Shown: positions 46,429 to 55,145 of the stretch, one piece after another
How the letters are laid out: every line of letters starts with the position of its first letter
How positions within the stretch are numbered: position 1 is the first letter of the stretch
DNA from: Sphingomonas paeninsulae
GTDB taxonomy: Bacteria > Pseudomonadota > Alphaproteobacteria > Sphingomonadales > Sphingomonadaceae
DNA length: 64,000 nt
Assembly: GCF_003660165.1 (NCBI RefSeq)
Contig: NZ_CP032829.1
Coordinates: 1,935,001 to 1,999,000, forward strand
Reading direction: 5' to 3'
Translations under genes and position numbers: made by a program
The notes under the pieces: model-generated
Told to the model about the DNA's origin: nothing
The model's input: only the letters and a program-made list of their open reading frames with translations
Databases searched by the model: none

Positions 46429-47625
46429 TCAGGTATAGCGCGCCAGTTCCAGCTTGCCGACCTGCGCGCGATGCACTTCGTCCGGGCCATCGGCAAAGCG
46501 CAGCTTGCGGGCATGGGCATAGGATTGCGCCAGCACGGTATCCTGGCTGATTCCAGCCGCGCCGTGCGCCTGTATCGCCCAGTCGATGACCTTGCACGCC
46601 ATGTTCGGCGCGACCACCTTGATCATCGCAATCTCGGCCCGCGCGGCCTTGTTACCCACGGTATCCATCATGTGGGCGGCCTTCAGCGTCAGTAATCGCG
46701 CCTGATCGATCGCCATCCGCGCCTCTGCCACGCGTTCCAGTTGAACCCCCTGTTCGGCAAGCGGCTTCCCAAAGGCGACACGCTCCTTCAACCGGCGGCA
46801 CCAAAGTTCCAGCGCCCGTTCCGCCAGCCCGACCAGACGCATACAATGATGGATGCGACCGGGACCAAGCCGGGCCTGTGCAATCTCGAACCCGCGTCCT
46901 TCACCCAGCAGGATATTCGCCGCAGGCACGCGGACGCCCTCGAACACGATCTCCATATGACCATGCGGTGCGTCGTCGTAATTGAATACGGTCAGCGGGC
47001 GCAGAACATTTATGCCCGGCGTATCGCGGGGAACGAGGATCATCGACTGCTGCTTATGACGGGGCGCGTCGGGGTCGGTCTTTCCCATCAGGATAAAGAT
47101 CGCGCAGCGCGGATCGCCCGCCCCGGAAATCCACCATTTGCGCCCGTCGATGACATAATCGTCGCCGTCCCGCCGGATAGAACACGCGATGTTCGTCGCA
47201 TCCGACGATGCCACCGCAGGCTCTGTCATTGCAAAGGCCGACCGTATCGTCCCGTCCAGTAACGGCAGCAACCAGCGTTCCTTTTGTGCATCGGTGCCGA
47301 AATGCGCGATCGTTTCGATATTGCCGGTGTCGGGCGCAGAGCAATTGAACGCCTGACTCGACCAGTGAACACGCCCCATCTCTTCACAAAGCGGTGCGTA
47401 TTCGGCGTTCGATAAATTCTGGCCCTGCTCGCCCGAAAAAAACAGGTTCCACAACCCCGCCGCCTTCGCCCGATCGCTCAGTTCATCGAGTATCGGTGGG
47501 TGCGCCCAGCGTTCGGCCGCGACCTGATCGTGATAAAGCTGCTCGTTCGGATAAATATGCGCGGCCATAAAGCCACGCAGGTCGGACAGGAGTTTTGCGG
47601 CGCGGGGGCTGGGATCGGGGTGCAT
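46429..47625 (-). CDS. Acyl-CoA dehydrogenase, ACAD10/11-like
   Basis: 398 residues. It opens with [20 protein letters not shown] and has [62 protein letters not shown] and [13 protein letters not shown], all typical of the ACAD10/11 branch that takes long or branched (including hydroxylated) acyl-CoAs. It faces the ACAD pair and lies nine bases downstream of a SnoaL-like gene, so the two form one minus-strand unit. Confidence 0.93.
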   Translation of the reverse strand: MHPDPSPRAAKLLSDLRGFMAAHIYPNEQLYHDQVAAERWAHPPILDELSDRAKAAGLWNLFFSGEQGQNLSNAEYAPLCEEMGRVHWSSQAFNCSAPDTGNIETIAHFGTDAQKERWLLPLLDGTIRSAFAMTEPAVASSDATNIACSIRRDGDDYVIDGRKWWISGAGDPRCAIFILMGKTDPDAPRHKQQSMILVPRDTPGINVLRPLTVFNYDDAPHGHMEIVFEGVRVPAANILLGEGRGFEIAQARLGPGRIHHCMRLVGLAERALELWCRRLKERVAFGKPLAEQGVQLERVAEARMAIDQARLLTLKAAHMMDTVGNKAARAEIAMIKVVAPNMACKVIDWAIQAHGAAGISQDTVLAQSYAHARKLRFADGPDEVHRAQVGKLELARYT

Positions 47626-47634
47626 CGTTCTGGT

Positions 47635-48174
47635 TCAGGCCGCTTCGTTGAACCAGGTGATAAGATGGCTGATATCGCCTCTCTCATGCGCCTTGCGACC
47701 GACTTTGGCGAGGTGATGGACGGTGATATTCATGTCGTCCCGCAACGGCTGGACGACCTCGGTGATACGATCATATTCGGTATTGGCGATCTTCCACTTG
47801 CCATCGACGCGGCGGTATCGGTCGCGATAAATTGCGCTGCCGGTCGTGACGTCCTTGCGCTCCAGCGAAATGAAAACATCGTCCAGATACCAGATGCCCT
47901 CCGCCTCATCATCGCCGATCAGAGTGATGTCGGGCATATGTCCCTGATGGACCGCCACTGAATCGGCGTTAAAACTGTTCATCAGGAAATCGATCATTGC
48001 TTCGCGACCGGCAAGGCGGACGAGATAACCCCCGCCACGATATTCCACGGTCACGTCGTCGGTGAACAATGTGCTCAACAGGGCCTCATCGGCAGTATCG
48101 ATGCCGCGATAATAACGATGCTTGACGGTGCGAATGTCCTCAAAGTCGGACAATTGCTGCAAGGTATAGGCCAT
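47635..48174 (-). CDS. SnoaL-like (NTF2-fold) protein A
   Basis: 179 residues from ATG 48174 (GGAGAGAG upstream; ATG 48186 is less suitable). It is an alpha+beta cone fold: YTLQQLSDFEDIRTVKHRYYRGIDTADEALLSTLFTDDVTVEY, with the Y/H-R-Y and W/F-T-D-D-V patterns of the SnoaL_4/NTF2 group, then WYLDDVFISLERKD and YRDRYRRVDGKWKI. These are cofactor-free isomerases, hydratases or dehydratases. One of four in this island. A candidate operator starts 14 bases upstream. Confidence 0.85.
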   Translation of the reverse strand: MAYTLQQLSDFEDIRTVKHRYYRGIDTADEALLSTLFTDDVTVEYRGGGYLVRLAGREAMIDFLMNSFNADSVAVHQGHMPDITLIGDDEAEGIWYLDDVFISLERKDVTTGSAIYRDRYRRVDGKWKIANTEYDRITEVVQPLRDDMNITVHHLAKVGRKAHERGDISHLITWFNEAA

Positions 48175-48187
48175 GACTCTCTCCAAA

Positions 48188-48217
48188 TGCGAATGCCGAT
48201 CGATGTGGGCTTACGCA
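48188..48217. promoter_or_regulatory. Candidate island operator (SnoaL-ACAD unit)
   Basis: TGCGAAT-N16-TTACGCA: five of seven and seven of seven bases match the consensus halves, with the same 16-base spacing as the other sites. It sits next to the ribosome site of the minus-strand gene. A lone half-site TGCGTAA (48405-48411) precedes the plus-strand reductase. Confidence 0.5.
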
Positions 48218-48437
48218 GATTGGTAGCAAGTAGAGGTCGATCAGGGAAGACGCGCTTTTATTTTGCCGATCTGGCGGCGATGTCGCGCGGATAACGGGGT
48301 CGGATGACACGGCTCGCTCGAAATTGCGGCTCGCAACAGAAATCATCCTTGTTCAGCGGTTGTAACTCTGCATACAGTGATGTTGGAACAAAAAAATAAC
48401 GAACTGCGTAAAGCAGCGATGAGGATGGCTGCCCAAC

Positions 48438-49604
48438 ATGAACACTAACATCCCGGCTGAGTCGCGGACTCGCGATATTCTGTTCGCGCCGTTCGCCACG
48501 CGTTCGCTGACGCTGCCGAACCGCATCGTTATGTCCCCGATGGGGCGCTCTTATGCACCGAACGGACGGCCGCATGGCGATTATGCCAGCTATTTCAGCC
48601 GCCGGGTCAAAGGGGGCGTGGGGCTGGCAATCACTGGCGCTGCGGCTGTCGCGCACGATCTCGCCGATTATGACGGAACCGGCCCGCACTTCTTCGGCGA
48701 TGATGCGCTGAACGGTTGGGTCGATGTGCTGACCGCCGTTCATGCTGCTGGCGGCAAACTGATGCCGCAACTGTGGCACACGGGCATGGAACGTCGCACG
48801 GCGCATTTCGGGCCAGAGCAACTTGGAGACGCGCGCGCGATAGGACCATCGGGGCTGTCGATCGAGGATCTGGATGCCGGTCGCGCACCGAGTGGCCGGG
48901 TCATGGACGCGGATGACATCGCTTCGGTCATTAACGCTTTTGCCACCGCCGCCCGATCGGCACAGGAACGCGGGTTTGACGGGGTAGAGGTTCATGCAGG
49001 GCACGGTTTCCTGCTCGATCAGTTTCTCTGGTCACGCACGAACCGCAGGCAGGATGGTTATGGCGGTTCGGCCGAGGGGCGGGCGCGTTTCCCGGCGGAG
49101 GTTGTGGCTGCCTGTCGGCGTGCTGTCGGCCCCGACTTCCCGATCCTTGTTCGCATGTCGCAGTTCAAGATCGGTGCCTATGAAGACGAAATCGCCGCCA
49201 CACCCGATGAACTGGGCAGGCTGCTCGCGCCCATCGCCGATGCGGGAGCGGACATTCTCCATTGTTCGCAGCGGGAGGCATGGGCACCGGCATTTGCGGG
49301 CAGTCCGCTCAATCTTGCAGGATGGGCAAAGCGGCTGACCGGACTTCCGTCGATTGCGGTCGGTTCGATCGGGCTTGGCGGCCTGTTCACAGAAGAGGAG
49401 GCCGCGACACCGGGCGCAGGCTTGCCGCCGGTGTCGCTCGCCCGGCTGGACGATGTGTGCGCAATGATGGCTCGTGGTGAGTTCGATTTGCTCGCCATCG
49501 GTCGCTCGCTGCTGGCCGACGCGGATTGGCCGCGCAAAATCCGCGACGGACGGGATGCAGAATTGAACGCCATCGACCTGGTGGCACTGACAACGCTTAG
49601 CTGA
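48438..49604 (+). CDS. Old Yellow Enzyme family NAD(P)H:flavin oxidoreductase
   Basis: 388 residues. The barrel starts LFAPFATRSLTLPNRIVMSPMGRSYA, with an active-site loop KLMPQLWHTGMERR, EVHAGHGFLLDQFLW and RADADWPRKIRDG-type C-terminus. It reduces C=C bonds of enones or dienes. Compared with the copy at 17.3 kb it lacks the YqjM-type Cys (MSPMG instead of APMCQ), so it belongs to another subgroup. It pairs with the SDR 14 bases downstream. Confidence 0.93.
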   Translation: MNTNIPAESRTRDILFAPFATRSLTLPNRIVMSPMGRSYAPNGRPHGDYASYFSRRVKGGVGLAITGAAAVAHDLADYDGTGPHFFGDDALNGWVDVLTAVHAAGGKLMPQLWHTGMERRTAHFGPEQLGDARAIGPSGLSIEDLDAGRAPSGRVMDADDIASVINAFATAARSAQERGFDGVEVHAGHGFLLDQFLWSRTNRRQDGYGGSAEGRARFPAEVVAACRRAVGPDFPILVRMSQFKIGAYEDEIAATPDELGRLLAPIADAGADILHCSQREAWAPAFAGSPLNLAGWAKRLTGLPSIAVGSIGLGGLFTEEEAATPGAGLPPVSLARLDDVCAMMARGEFDLLAIGRSLLADADWPRKIRDGRDAELNAIDLVALTTLS

Positions 49605-49618
49605 GCAAGGAACGGGAA

Positions 49619-50371
49619 ATGCAACGGTTCGATAATCGGGTGGTTTTGGTAACGGGCGCGGCTTCGGGCATCGGCCGTGCGACCGCGACACGCCTCACCT
49701 CTGAAGGAGCGTCTGTGTTGTGCGCAGATCGTAACATGGCGGGCGCGGAGGAAACTGCTGCCGGGTTGAAAGGCAAAGGTGCCGCGTGGCTGCTTGATGT
49801 CGCGGACCCGGCATCGTGCGAATCTGCGGTCGCGGAAACGCTGCGCCTCTATGGCCGGATCGATGCGCTCGCCAACATCGCCGGGATCGGCAGTTTCGGA
49901 CACGTCGCGGAAATCGACGATGTGACCTGGCAGCGGGTGATTGGCGTCAACCTGACAGGCGTGTTCCAGATGATGCGCGCCAGCCTGCCGCATCTGATCG
50001 AAGGGCGCGGCAATATCGTCAATATTTCGAGCGCGGCCGGACTGATCGGTGTGCCTTACGGGGTCGCCTATTCCGCTTCCAAGAGCGGCGTGATCGGCCT
50101 TACGAAATCGATTGCCGTCGAATATGCGACGCGCGGCGTTCGCGTAAATGCGATCTGTCCCGGAGCGGTCAACACGCCGTTGATCGCGGGCGGGTTCGAC
50201 GCAATCGAAAACCTGGAGGCGCATTTGTTCCAGCGGCTTACACCGCTGCTCGGCGCGATGGCTGAACCAGAGGACATCGCGGCGGCGGTTGCATTCCTCG
50301 CCTCCGACGATGCCCGTTTTGTCACGGGTGCCACCCTTGCCGTCGACGGGGGCAGACCGCGATCTGATTAG
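49619..50371 (+). CDS. Short-chain dehydrogenase/reductase (FabG/7-alpha-HSDH-like)
   Basis: 250 residues. Cofactor motif TGAASGIGRA; NIAG/NISSAAG; catalytic Tyr and Lys in YSASKSGV; a C-terminal FVTGATLAVDGG end. NAD(P)-dependent oxidation or reduction of an alcohol/ketone. AAGGAACGGG precedes its ATG. It overlaps the end of the opposite EthD-like gene by four bases. Confidence 0.93.
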   Translation: MQRFDNRVVLVTGAASGIGRATATRLTSEGASVLCADRNMAGAEETAAGLKGKGAAWLLDVADPASCESAVAETLRLYGRIDALANIAGIGSFGHVAEIDDVTWQRVIGVNLTGVFQMMRASLPHLIEGRGNIVNISSAAGLIGVPYGVAYSASKSGVIGLTKSIAVEYATRGVRVNAICPGAVNTPLIAGGFDAIENLEAHLFQRLTPLLGAMAEPEDIAAAVAFLASDDARFVTGATLAVDGGRPRSD

Positions 50372-50931
50372 CCCTGCAAGGTGGCGGGGTCCGTTTCGGT
50401 CAGCGTCACCGACAGTGTCGGCCCTGCGCGCCAGCCGGGCGGCAGGGTCGGTGCGGTGTCGCCGATCCGCGCGATTGCCGCGAACGGCGACTTACGCTCA
50501 TCGAGAGGGGACAGCAGGTCCAGGCCCGCACCCACCTTGCGACACGCTTCGATCAGCGCGTCGCTTTTCCCGCCATCGTCATGGATCATCAACAGCCGCG
50601 TGCCGGTGTCGTTATCGACCAGCACGGGATCGGCCCGAACGGCGATATTGGCGACCTGATCCAGAAACTTGCGCTCGTCCGCACGCATCGTCTCGCCGGT
50701 TTCGCCGGTCATCAGGGCGCCGATGGCTTCCAGCGAGCTTACCCAGAACTCCGACACGCAATCGAAGCCCGGCTCGATACCCTGATCGACAAGATGGTTG
50801 CGGCGATAACGTCGGAACGGGAACAGGGGCACCGCCAGCGGGGCGTGACGTTCTTCGTAATGCTGGCGAAAGTCTGCGCGGCTGATGTCTTTGCGACGCG
50901 GCATGAAATCGACGGTCTTCACCGTCGTCAT
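50368..50931 (-). CDS. EthD-like dimeric alpha-beta barrel protein A
   Basis: 187 residues from ATG 50931, which overlaps the SnoaL-like stop (ATGA). It starts with VKTVDFMPRRKDISRADFRQHYEERHAPL, a pattern shared by the EthD family, in which residues around H-Y-E-x-R-H-A-P line the pocket. Family members are small, cofactor-free and linked to degradation steps. The C-terminal half is a second, weaker ferredoxin-like unit. A similar HYEERHAPL motif occurs in the gene at 54786. Confidence 0.8.
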   Translation of the reverse strand: MTTVKTVDFMPRRKDISRADFRQHYEERHAPLAVPLFPFRRYRRNHLVDQGIEPGFDCVSEFWVSSLEAIGALMTGETGETMRADERKFLDQVANIAVRADPVLVDNDTGTRLLMIHDDGGKSDALIEACRKVGAGLDLLSPLDERKSPFAAIARIGDTAPTLPPGWRAGPTLSVTLTETDPATLQG

Positions 50932-51368
50932 GGCAACATCCCCTCTGGCGCGTTGAACGACCAGCATTTCTCCTCGCGGCGATGCGCGATTCGCCATCCT
51001 GCGTCGGTGCGGACCAGTTCGTCGCGATACCATAGGCCGATGAAGAACATCCGGTCCTCGCCTTCATGTTTCACCATCATCGGGTTGAACAGGATCGTGC
51101 GGGCCTTTGCGCTGTCGCCATCCAGATCGAGGCGGGTGGTTGCCGACATGTGCTGGTACACGCCGAAATTCGCCATTGCCCCGGCGAGGTAACGCTTCGT
51201 GTCCTGAAGCGAACCCTTCTCTCCACCCAGCTCGCTATAATCGATGATGGCGTCGGGGGTGAACACCTTGTCCAGCGCATCGTAATCCGCATCGTCGATT
51301 GCGTGCGCATAACGCGCGATAAGATCCTGAATCTCGATCCGATCGGACATTTCCTGCATCGAAAGCAT
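50928..51368 (-). CDS. SnoaL-like (NTF2-fold) protein B
   Basis: 146 residues. AAGGAGAG precedes ATG 51368 well; the upstream ATG at 51437 is rejected. Motifs: IQDLIARYAHAIDDADYDALDKVFTPDAIIDYSELGG, then KHEGEDRMFFIGLWYRDELVRTDAGWRIAHRREE. It is the first gene of a two-gene unit with the EthD-like protein and divergent from the dehalogenase-like gene. Confidence 0.87.
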   Translation of the reverse strand: MLSMQEMSDRIEIQDLIARYAHAIDDADYDALDKVFTPDAIIDYSELGGEKGSLQDTKRYLAGAMANFGVYQHMSATTRLDLDGDSAKARTILFNPMMVKHEGEDRMFFIGLWYRDELVRTDAGWRIAHRREEKCWSFNAPEGMLP

Positions 51369-51451
51369 CTTTTTCTCTCCTTTACAGCCATGTTTCCGGC
51401 CTTTGGACAGAATGCGTGAAGCGACACTGTCTTGCAACCATTCTAATTAAA

Positions 51452-51481
51452 TGCGTAATGGTGACAGATCAAACGTCCGCA
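51452..51481. promoter_or_regulatory. Candidate island operator (divergent SnoaL-EthD / dehalogenase)
   Basis: TGCGTAA-N16-GTCCGCA: the left half is exact and the right half matches YTACGCA in five of seven. It lies right before the dehalogenase ribosome site and 84 bases from the opposite SnoaL-like start. Confidence 0.5.
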
Positions 51482-51495
51482 AGAAGAGGATGGTT

Positions 51496-52440
51496 ATGTC
51501 ACGAGCCGCCGTATTGCGCACCCCGGACGAACGGTTCACCAACCTGCCGGATTTCGCCTTCGAACCTCATTACCTGACGATAGAAGACCCCGTTCTAGGC
51601 CCATTGCGCCAGCACTGGATTACACTCGGCGACGACCGAAATGGCGTCGTCCTGATGCTCCACGGCGAACCGAGCTGGAGCTTTCTCTACCGCAAAATGC
51701 TCTCCCCGGTCGCCGCAGCAGGCTGGCGTTGCATCGCCCCCGACCACATCGGCTTCGGCAGATCGGACAAACCCACAGACCGGACCATCTTCACCGCAGA
51801 CAGATTCGTCGGCTGGATGCGGCAGTTCGTTGAGCAACTGGATCTTCAACGGATCGTTCTTGTCTGCCAGGATTGGGGCGGCCCAATCGGCTTGCGACTG
51901 TTGGCAGAAATGCCCGATCGGTTCGCTGGGGTCTTTGCCACCAACACTTTATTGCCGACAGCAGAGCCTCCACCGCGGGGGGTAGCTGACTGGCCGGGAC
52001 CGATCATAACGCCCTGGATCGAACTTTGCCGATCCAGCAATGACTTGCCAGTGAGCGAAATCATCGCGGCCACCTGCGTCGATCGACCTGCGCCGGATGT
52101 GCTGGCCGCCTATGACGCGCCCTTCCCGGACTTGTCTTACAAGGCGGCGGCATTGGCGATTACGACGTTGATTCCAGTAGATGCCGAAGCACCCGGCATA
52201 GCGGCCAACCGCGCAGCATGGGATATCCTCGAACGCTTCGAGCGCCCGTTCGCGACCGCGTTCAGTGATGCAGACCCTGCAACCGCGGCATGGGAAGAAG
52301 TGTTCCGGTCCCGCGTGCCGGGCGCCGCCAGAGCGCTCCACGTTCGGATCGGGCGCGCTGGTCATTTCGTGCAGGAGGAACAGGGCGCTGAGTTGGCGGC
52401 AGCGCTGGTCGCGTTCCTCGCGACGATCATACCCGAATAG
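51496..52440 (+). CDS. Haloalkane dehalogenase-like alpha/beta hydrolase (subfamily I type)
   Basis: 314 residues from ATG 51496 (AGAGGA six bases upstream). The oxyanion motif is HGEPSWSFLYRKM, the nucleophile is D126 in VCQDWGGPIG with W127 next to it, and the His is in GRAGHFVQEEQG. These match class I haloalkane dehalogenases, which replace a halogen by OH with no cofactor. Epoxide hydrolases are the nearest alternative, but the QDWGG/HGEP pairing favours dehalogenase. No halogenated substrate is evident from neighbours, so the native role may be another hydrolysis. Confidence 0.88.
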   Translation: MSRAAVLRTPDERFTNLPDFAFEPHYLTIEDPVLGPLRQHWITLGDDRNGVVLMLHGEPSWSFLYRKMLSPVAAAGWRCIAPDHIGFGRSDKPTDRTIFTADRFVGWMRQFVEQLDLQRIVLVCQDWGGPIGLRLLAEMPDRFAGVFATNTLLPTAEPPPRGVADWPGPIITPWIELCRSSNDLPVSEIIAATCVDRPAPDVLAAYDAPFPDLSYKAAALAITTLIPVDAEAPGIAANRAAWDILERFERPFATAFSDADPATAAWEEVFRSRVPGAARALHVRIGRAGHFVQEEQGAELAAALVAFLATIIPE

Positions 52441-52449
52441 GAGAGAAAA

Positions 52450-53172
52450 ATGGAAAAGCTGATCTATGCGCTGTGGCGTGACCCCGCGGAATCACGCGAT
52501 GCGTTCAACGCGCGCCTGCTGGGGCCAGTGGCGGACGCAATCCGTCCACATGTGCGGGCGCTGCGTGCCAATGTGCAGGATGAGACCGTTGTGGGCGGGA
52601 CCAATCCGCGCTTCGTCGTGACGCAGCCACAGATGGAAGCCGTTGTCCAAATCTGGGTCGATACGGCATATCCTCCGGCGCGTGCGCCGATCGAGGCTGT
52701 GCTTGGCGGAGGCGCGCAGCGGCTCGAAGGCTGGCTCGTCTGCGAATCCGTTCCATTGCCCAATCGGAATCACCCGCCGCGACCGGGCGAGCCGACCGAT
52801 GGTTTCTCACAAGTTGTCTTTTTCGAGCGCCCCGCCACTTTGGACGCTGAAACCTGGCGGCGAAACTGGCAGGACGAGCATACGACGGTCGCTACCGACA
52901 CACAGAGCAATTTCGAATATACCCAGAACCTGGTTGTAAGGCCACTGACCGAAGGTGCCGCAAGTTATGCAGCGATCGTCGAAGAATGTTTCCCGTTTGC
53001 CGCGATGGCGGATCGATCGATCTATTATGACGCCGTTGGCGACCCTGCGAAGCTTGAGTCCAACTATGCCAGAATGATGCAGAGCTGTGCCCGATTCATG
53101 GGGCCAGCGGGGGCGACTGCATTCCGATGCGGCAATATGAGCTACTTTCCCTCACCTAACTATGATGCGTAG
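52450..53172 (+). CDS. EthD-like double-domain protein B
   Basis: 240 residues, AGGAGAG before the ATG. Two ferredoxin-like halves: MEKLIYALWRDPAESRDAFNARLLGPVADAI and SQVVFFERPATLDAETWRRNWQDEHTTVATDTQ. The second keeps an EH-x-x pattern like other EthD proteins. No cofactor or metal motif is seen. It is nine bases after the dehalogenase-like gene and surely co-transcribed with it. Its last codons overlap an operator-like half. Confidence 0.75.
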   Translation: MEKLIYALWRDPAESRDAFNARLLGPVADAIRPHVRALRANVQDETVVGGTNPRFVVTQPQMEAVVQIWVDTAYPPARAPIEAVLGGGAQRLEGWLVCESVPLPNRNHPPRPGEPTDGFSQVVFFERPATLDAETWRRNWQDEHTTVATDTQSNFEYTQNLVVRPLTEGAASYAAIVEECFPFAAMADRSIYYDAVGDPAKLESNYARMMQSCARFMGPAGATAFRCGNMSYFPSPNYDA

Positions 53173-53195
53173 CAAATGTGCAAATATTCTACGCA
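53166..53195. promoter_or_regulatory. Candidate island operator, best example
   Basis: TGCGTAG-N16-CTACGCA, a perfect 7-16-7 inverted repeat 76 bases upstream of the SRPBCC gene. It defines the consensus used for the other sites. Confidence 0.65.
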
Positions 53196-53270
53196 AAATG
53201 TTGACCCATTCATCTATAACGGTCACTGTCACCTGAGAGTCGGCAGTAATAGTCGATAAGGAGGATTCCC

Positions 53271-53777
53271 ATGGTTAATGATCCCGGCACGCCGCCGTCC
53301 TATGATCCCGCGATGACGGTCCGTTCGGAAACCGTCACGATCGAGGCACCTGCATCTATTGTGTGGGAAGTGCTGACCGATCTGCCGAATTACGGGACGT
53401 GGAACCCATTTTGCTTTGCTGCCGAATCCACACTCGAAATCGGTGCGCCGATGAACATGCAGCTCAACAATTACACGATGCCCGGTGCAACCTATCCGAA
53501 TGTGGAATATGTTTGCGCCAAGGTGTCAGAGCGGCTGTTGTCCTGGGAATTGCCCCACACTGATGCGATGCCTTATCCGGCCCGGCGCGATCAAGTGATC
53601 GAAGCGCTTAGGTCCGATCGCTGCACCTATTATTCGACGGACGCCTTTTTCGGACCGAACGCCACGCATGTGATGTTTTTCTGCGGGGCGTGGGTGAAGC
53701 GTGCTTTCGACGATACTGCGCAAGGGCTGAAACGTCGCGCTGAGCAGATTTATAGTGAACGCAAGGCCGCCGTATGA
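53271..53777 (+). CDS. SRPBCC-fold (polyketide cyclase/START-like) protein
   Basis: 168 residues, AAGGAGGA before ATG 53271. MTVRSETVTIEAPASIVWEVLTDLPNYGTWNPF is the standard START of an SRPBCC helix-grip fold, and the hydrophobic cavity region ends FCGAWVKRAFDDTAQGLKRRAEQ. Such proteins bind hydrophobic ligands and may act as cyclases or dehydratases. It heads a tight unit with two SnoaL-like and one EthD-like genes, each overlapping by four bases. Confidence 0.85.
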   Translation: MVNDPGTPPSYDPAMTVRSETVTIEAPASIVWEVLTDLPNYGTWNPFCFAAESTLEIGAPMNMQLNNYTMPGATYPNVEYVCAKVSERLLSWELPHTDAMPYPARRDQVIEALRSDRCTYYSTDAFFGPNATHVMFFCGAWVKRAFDDTAQGLKRRAEQIYSERKAAV

Positions 53778-54253
53778 CGCTGCGCCTGGAAGATATCGAA
53801 CATATAAAGCGTCTGAAATATAGCTATGCCCGTGCTCTGGACACCGGCGATATCGCGCGCGCCGGGGCCTGTTTCACCGAAGATGCCGAGATCGACTATC
53901 GCGGCGGCAGCTATCGCTTCACGTTAAAAGGTCGGGTTCCGATCGAGGAGGCATTACGCGTTGCCTTCCATCCGGGTCTCGTCGGATCGCACACGATGCA
54001 CATGCCGATCATTGACGTTCACGATAACGATACGGCTGACGGACAATGGACGCTGATCGATTATGCGCTGAACCTGGCGGAAGACAATAAAGCCACCGTC
54101 GGTGCGGCGCACTATGTCGACCGCTATGTGAAACTCGACGGACGCTGGCTTATCGCGCGGACCGAATATGATCGTATCTACGAGCGGGTTTATCGAGAGA
54201 CAGAGCCGGGTGTTACGGCCCATATGTTAGCAACCGTGCTGGCTGGTCGATGA
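53774..54253 (+). CDS. SnoaL-like (NTF2-fold) protein C
   Basis: 159 residues, ATGA overlap on both sides. ITHIKRLKYSYARALDTGDIARAGACFTEDAEIDYRGGSY-type N-terminus and YVDRYVKLDGRWLIARTEYDRIYE C-terminus; it resembles protein A (47635), which has RYYRGIDTADEALLSTLF. It is probably an isomerase or hydratase without cofactor. Close spacing means it is translated with its neighbours. Confidence 0.85.
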   Translation: MTLRLEDIEHIKRLKYSYARALDTGDIARAGACFTEDAEIDYRGGSYRFTLKGRVPIEEALRVAFHPGLVGSHTMHMPIIDVHDNDTADGQWTLIDYALNLAEDNKATVGAAHYVDRYVKLDGRWLIARTEYDRIYERVYRETEPGVTAHMLATVLAGR

Positions 54254-54789
54254 GCGTCGATGCGGAAGCCCTGCAGGATTTGATCGACAAAGAAGCAATT
54301 CGGACGCTGATCTCTGCCTATTGTAACGCAGCCGACCGCCACGATCATGTAAAGATGCGCAGTCTTTACCATGAAGATGCGATCGACGATCACGGTGCAA
54401 TGTCGAGCGGACCCGCGATGGATTTTATCGATCGGTTGCCAGAGATTCAGGCTTCGATGGAAATTCTTCATCATAATGTCACCACCATCAACATCGCCAT
54501 CGACGGTGATTATGCCGAGGGTGAGGTTTACCTGTTGGCGCTTCATCGAGTGAAGGGTCCCGACGGACCATTCGATGTTCTGGTGGGTGGACGGTATTTC
54601 GATAAATACGAGCGGCGTGACGGGAAATGGAAATTCGCACACCGTGCCATCGTGGCCGACTGGGCGAACATTCATTCGCCCTCTATCGTTGATCTGAATC
54701 ATCCGTTTCTGACTGGCGCGCACATCGGAAAACCGGGACTGGCTGACCCCTCCTACGATTTCTTCCGCTTGTTGGGACGCGGCGCGTGA
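54250..54789 (+). CDS. SnoaL-like (NTF2-fold) protein D
   Basis: 179 residues, ATGA overlap with the gene before. ALQDLIDKEAIRTLISAYCNAADRHDHVKMRSLYHEDAIDDHG, then YFDKYERRDGKWKFAHRAIVADW. It keeps the SnoaL His/Asp (RHDH, HED) that serve as acid/base in characterised members. Fourth of its kind in the window. Confidence 0.87.
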   Translation: MSVDAEALQDLIDKEAIRTLISAYCNAADRHDHVKMRSLYHEDAIDDHGAMSSGPAMDFIDRLPEIQASMEILHHNVTTINIAIDGDYAEGEVYLLALHRVKGPDGPFDVLVGGRYFDKYERRDGKWKFAHRAIVADWANIHSPSIVDLNHPFLTGAHIGKPGLADPSYDFFRLLGRGA

Positions 54790-55142
54790 CCTGCAAATCG
54801 ATTGCGCTGTTGCGGCGACGTACGGATCTTAGCCGCGAGGCGTTCATCACTTACTATGAAGAACGGCATGCGCCCCTGATCCGTTCGCTGTTACCGGGTA
54901 TCGTCGACTATCGACGAAACTTCACAAACTTCGACGCCGCATACGTATCCGAAGGCGCGGCTCCATTCGACTTCGACGTGGTGACTGAACTCTGGTTCAT
55001 GGACCGCGCCGCCTATGATGCGGCAATGGCGATCGCGACGCGCGCAGACATCGCCCAGCGTATTGCCGAGGATGAGGCAAATTTTCTCGATCGGACAGGG
55101 ACGCGGATGTTTCTGGTCGACGAACGCGAAAGTCCGCGCTGA
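54786..55142 (+). CDS. EthD-like dimeric alpha-beta barrel protein C
   Basis: 118 residues, single domain, GTG start at 54786 in a GTGA overlap. CKSIALLRRRTDLSREAFITYYEERHAPLIRSLLPG matches the EthD pattern of protein A (YEERHAPL). Last gene of the four-gene unit; it meets the Lrp gene tail to tail, three bases apart. Confidence 0.85.
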   Translation: MTCKSIALLRRRTDLSREAFITYYEERHAPLIRSLLPGIVDYRRNFTNFDAAYVSEGAAPFDFDVVTELWFMDRAAYDAAMAIATRADIAQRIAEDEANFLDRTGTRMFLVDERESPR

Positions 55143-55145
55143 GCG

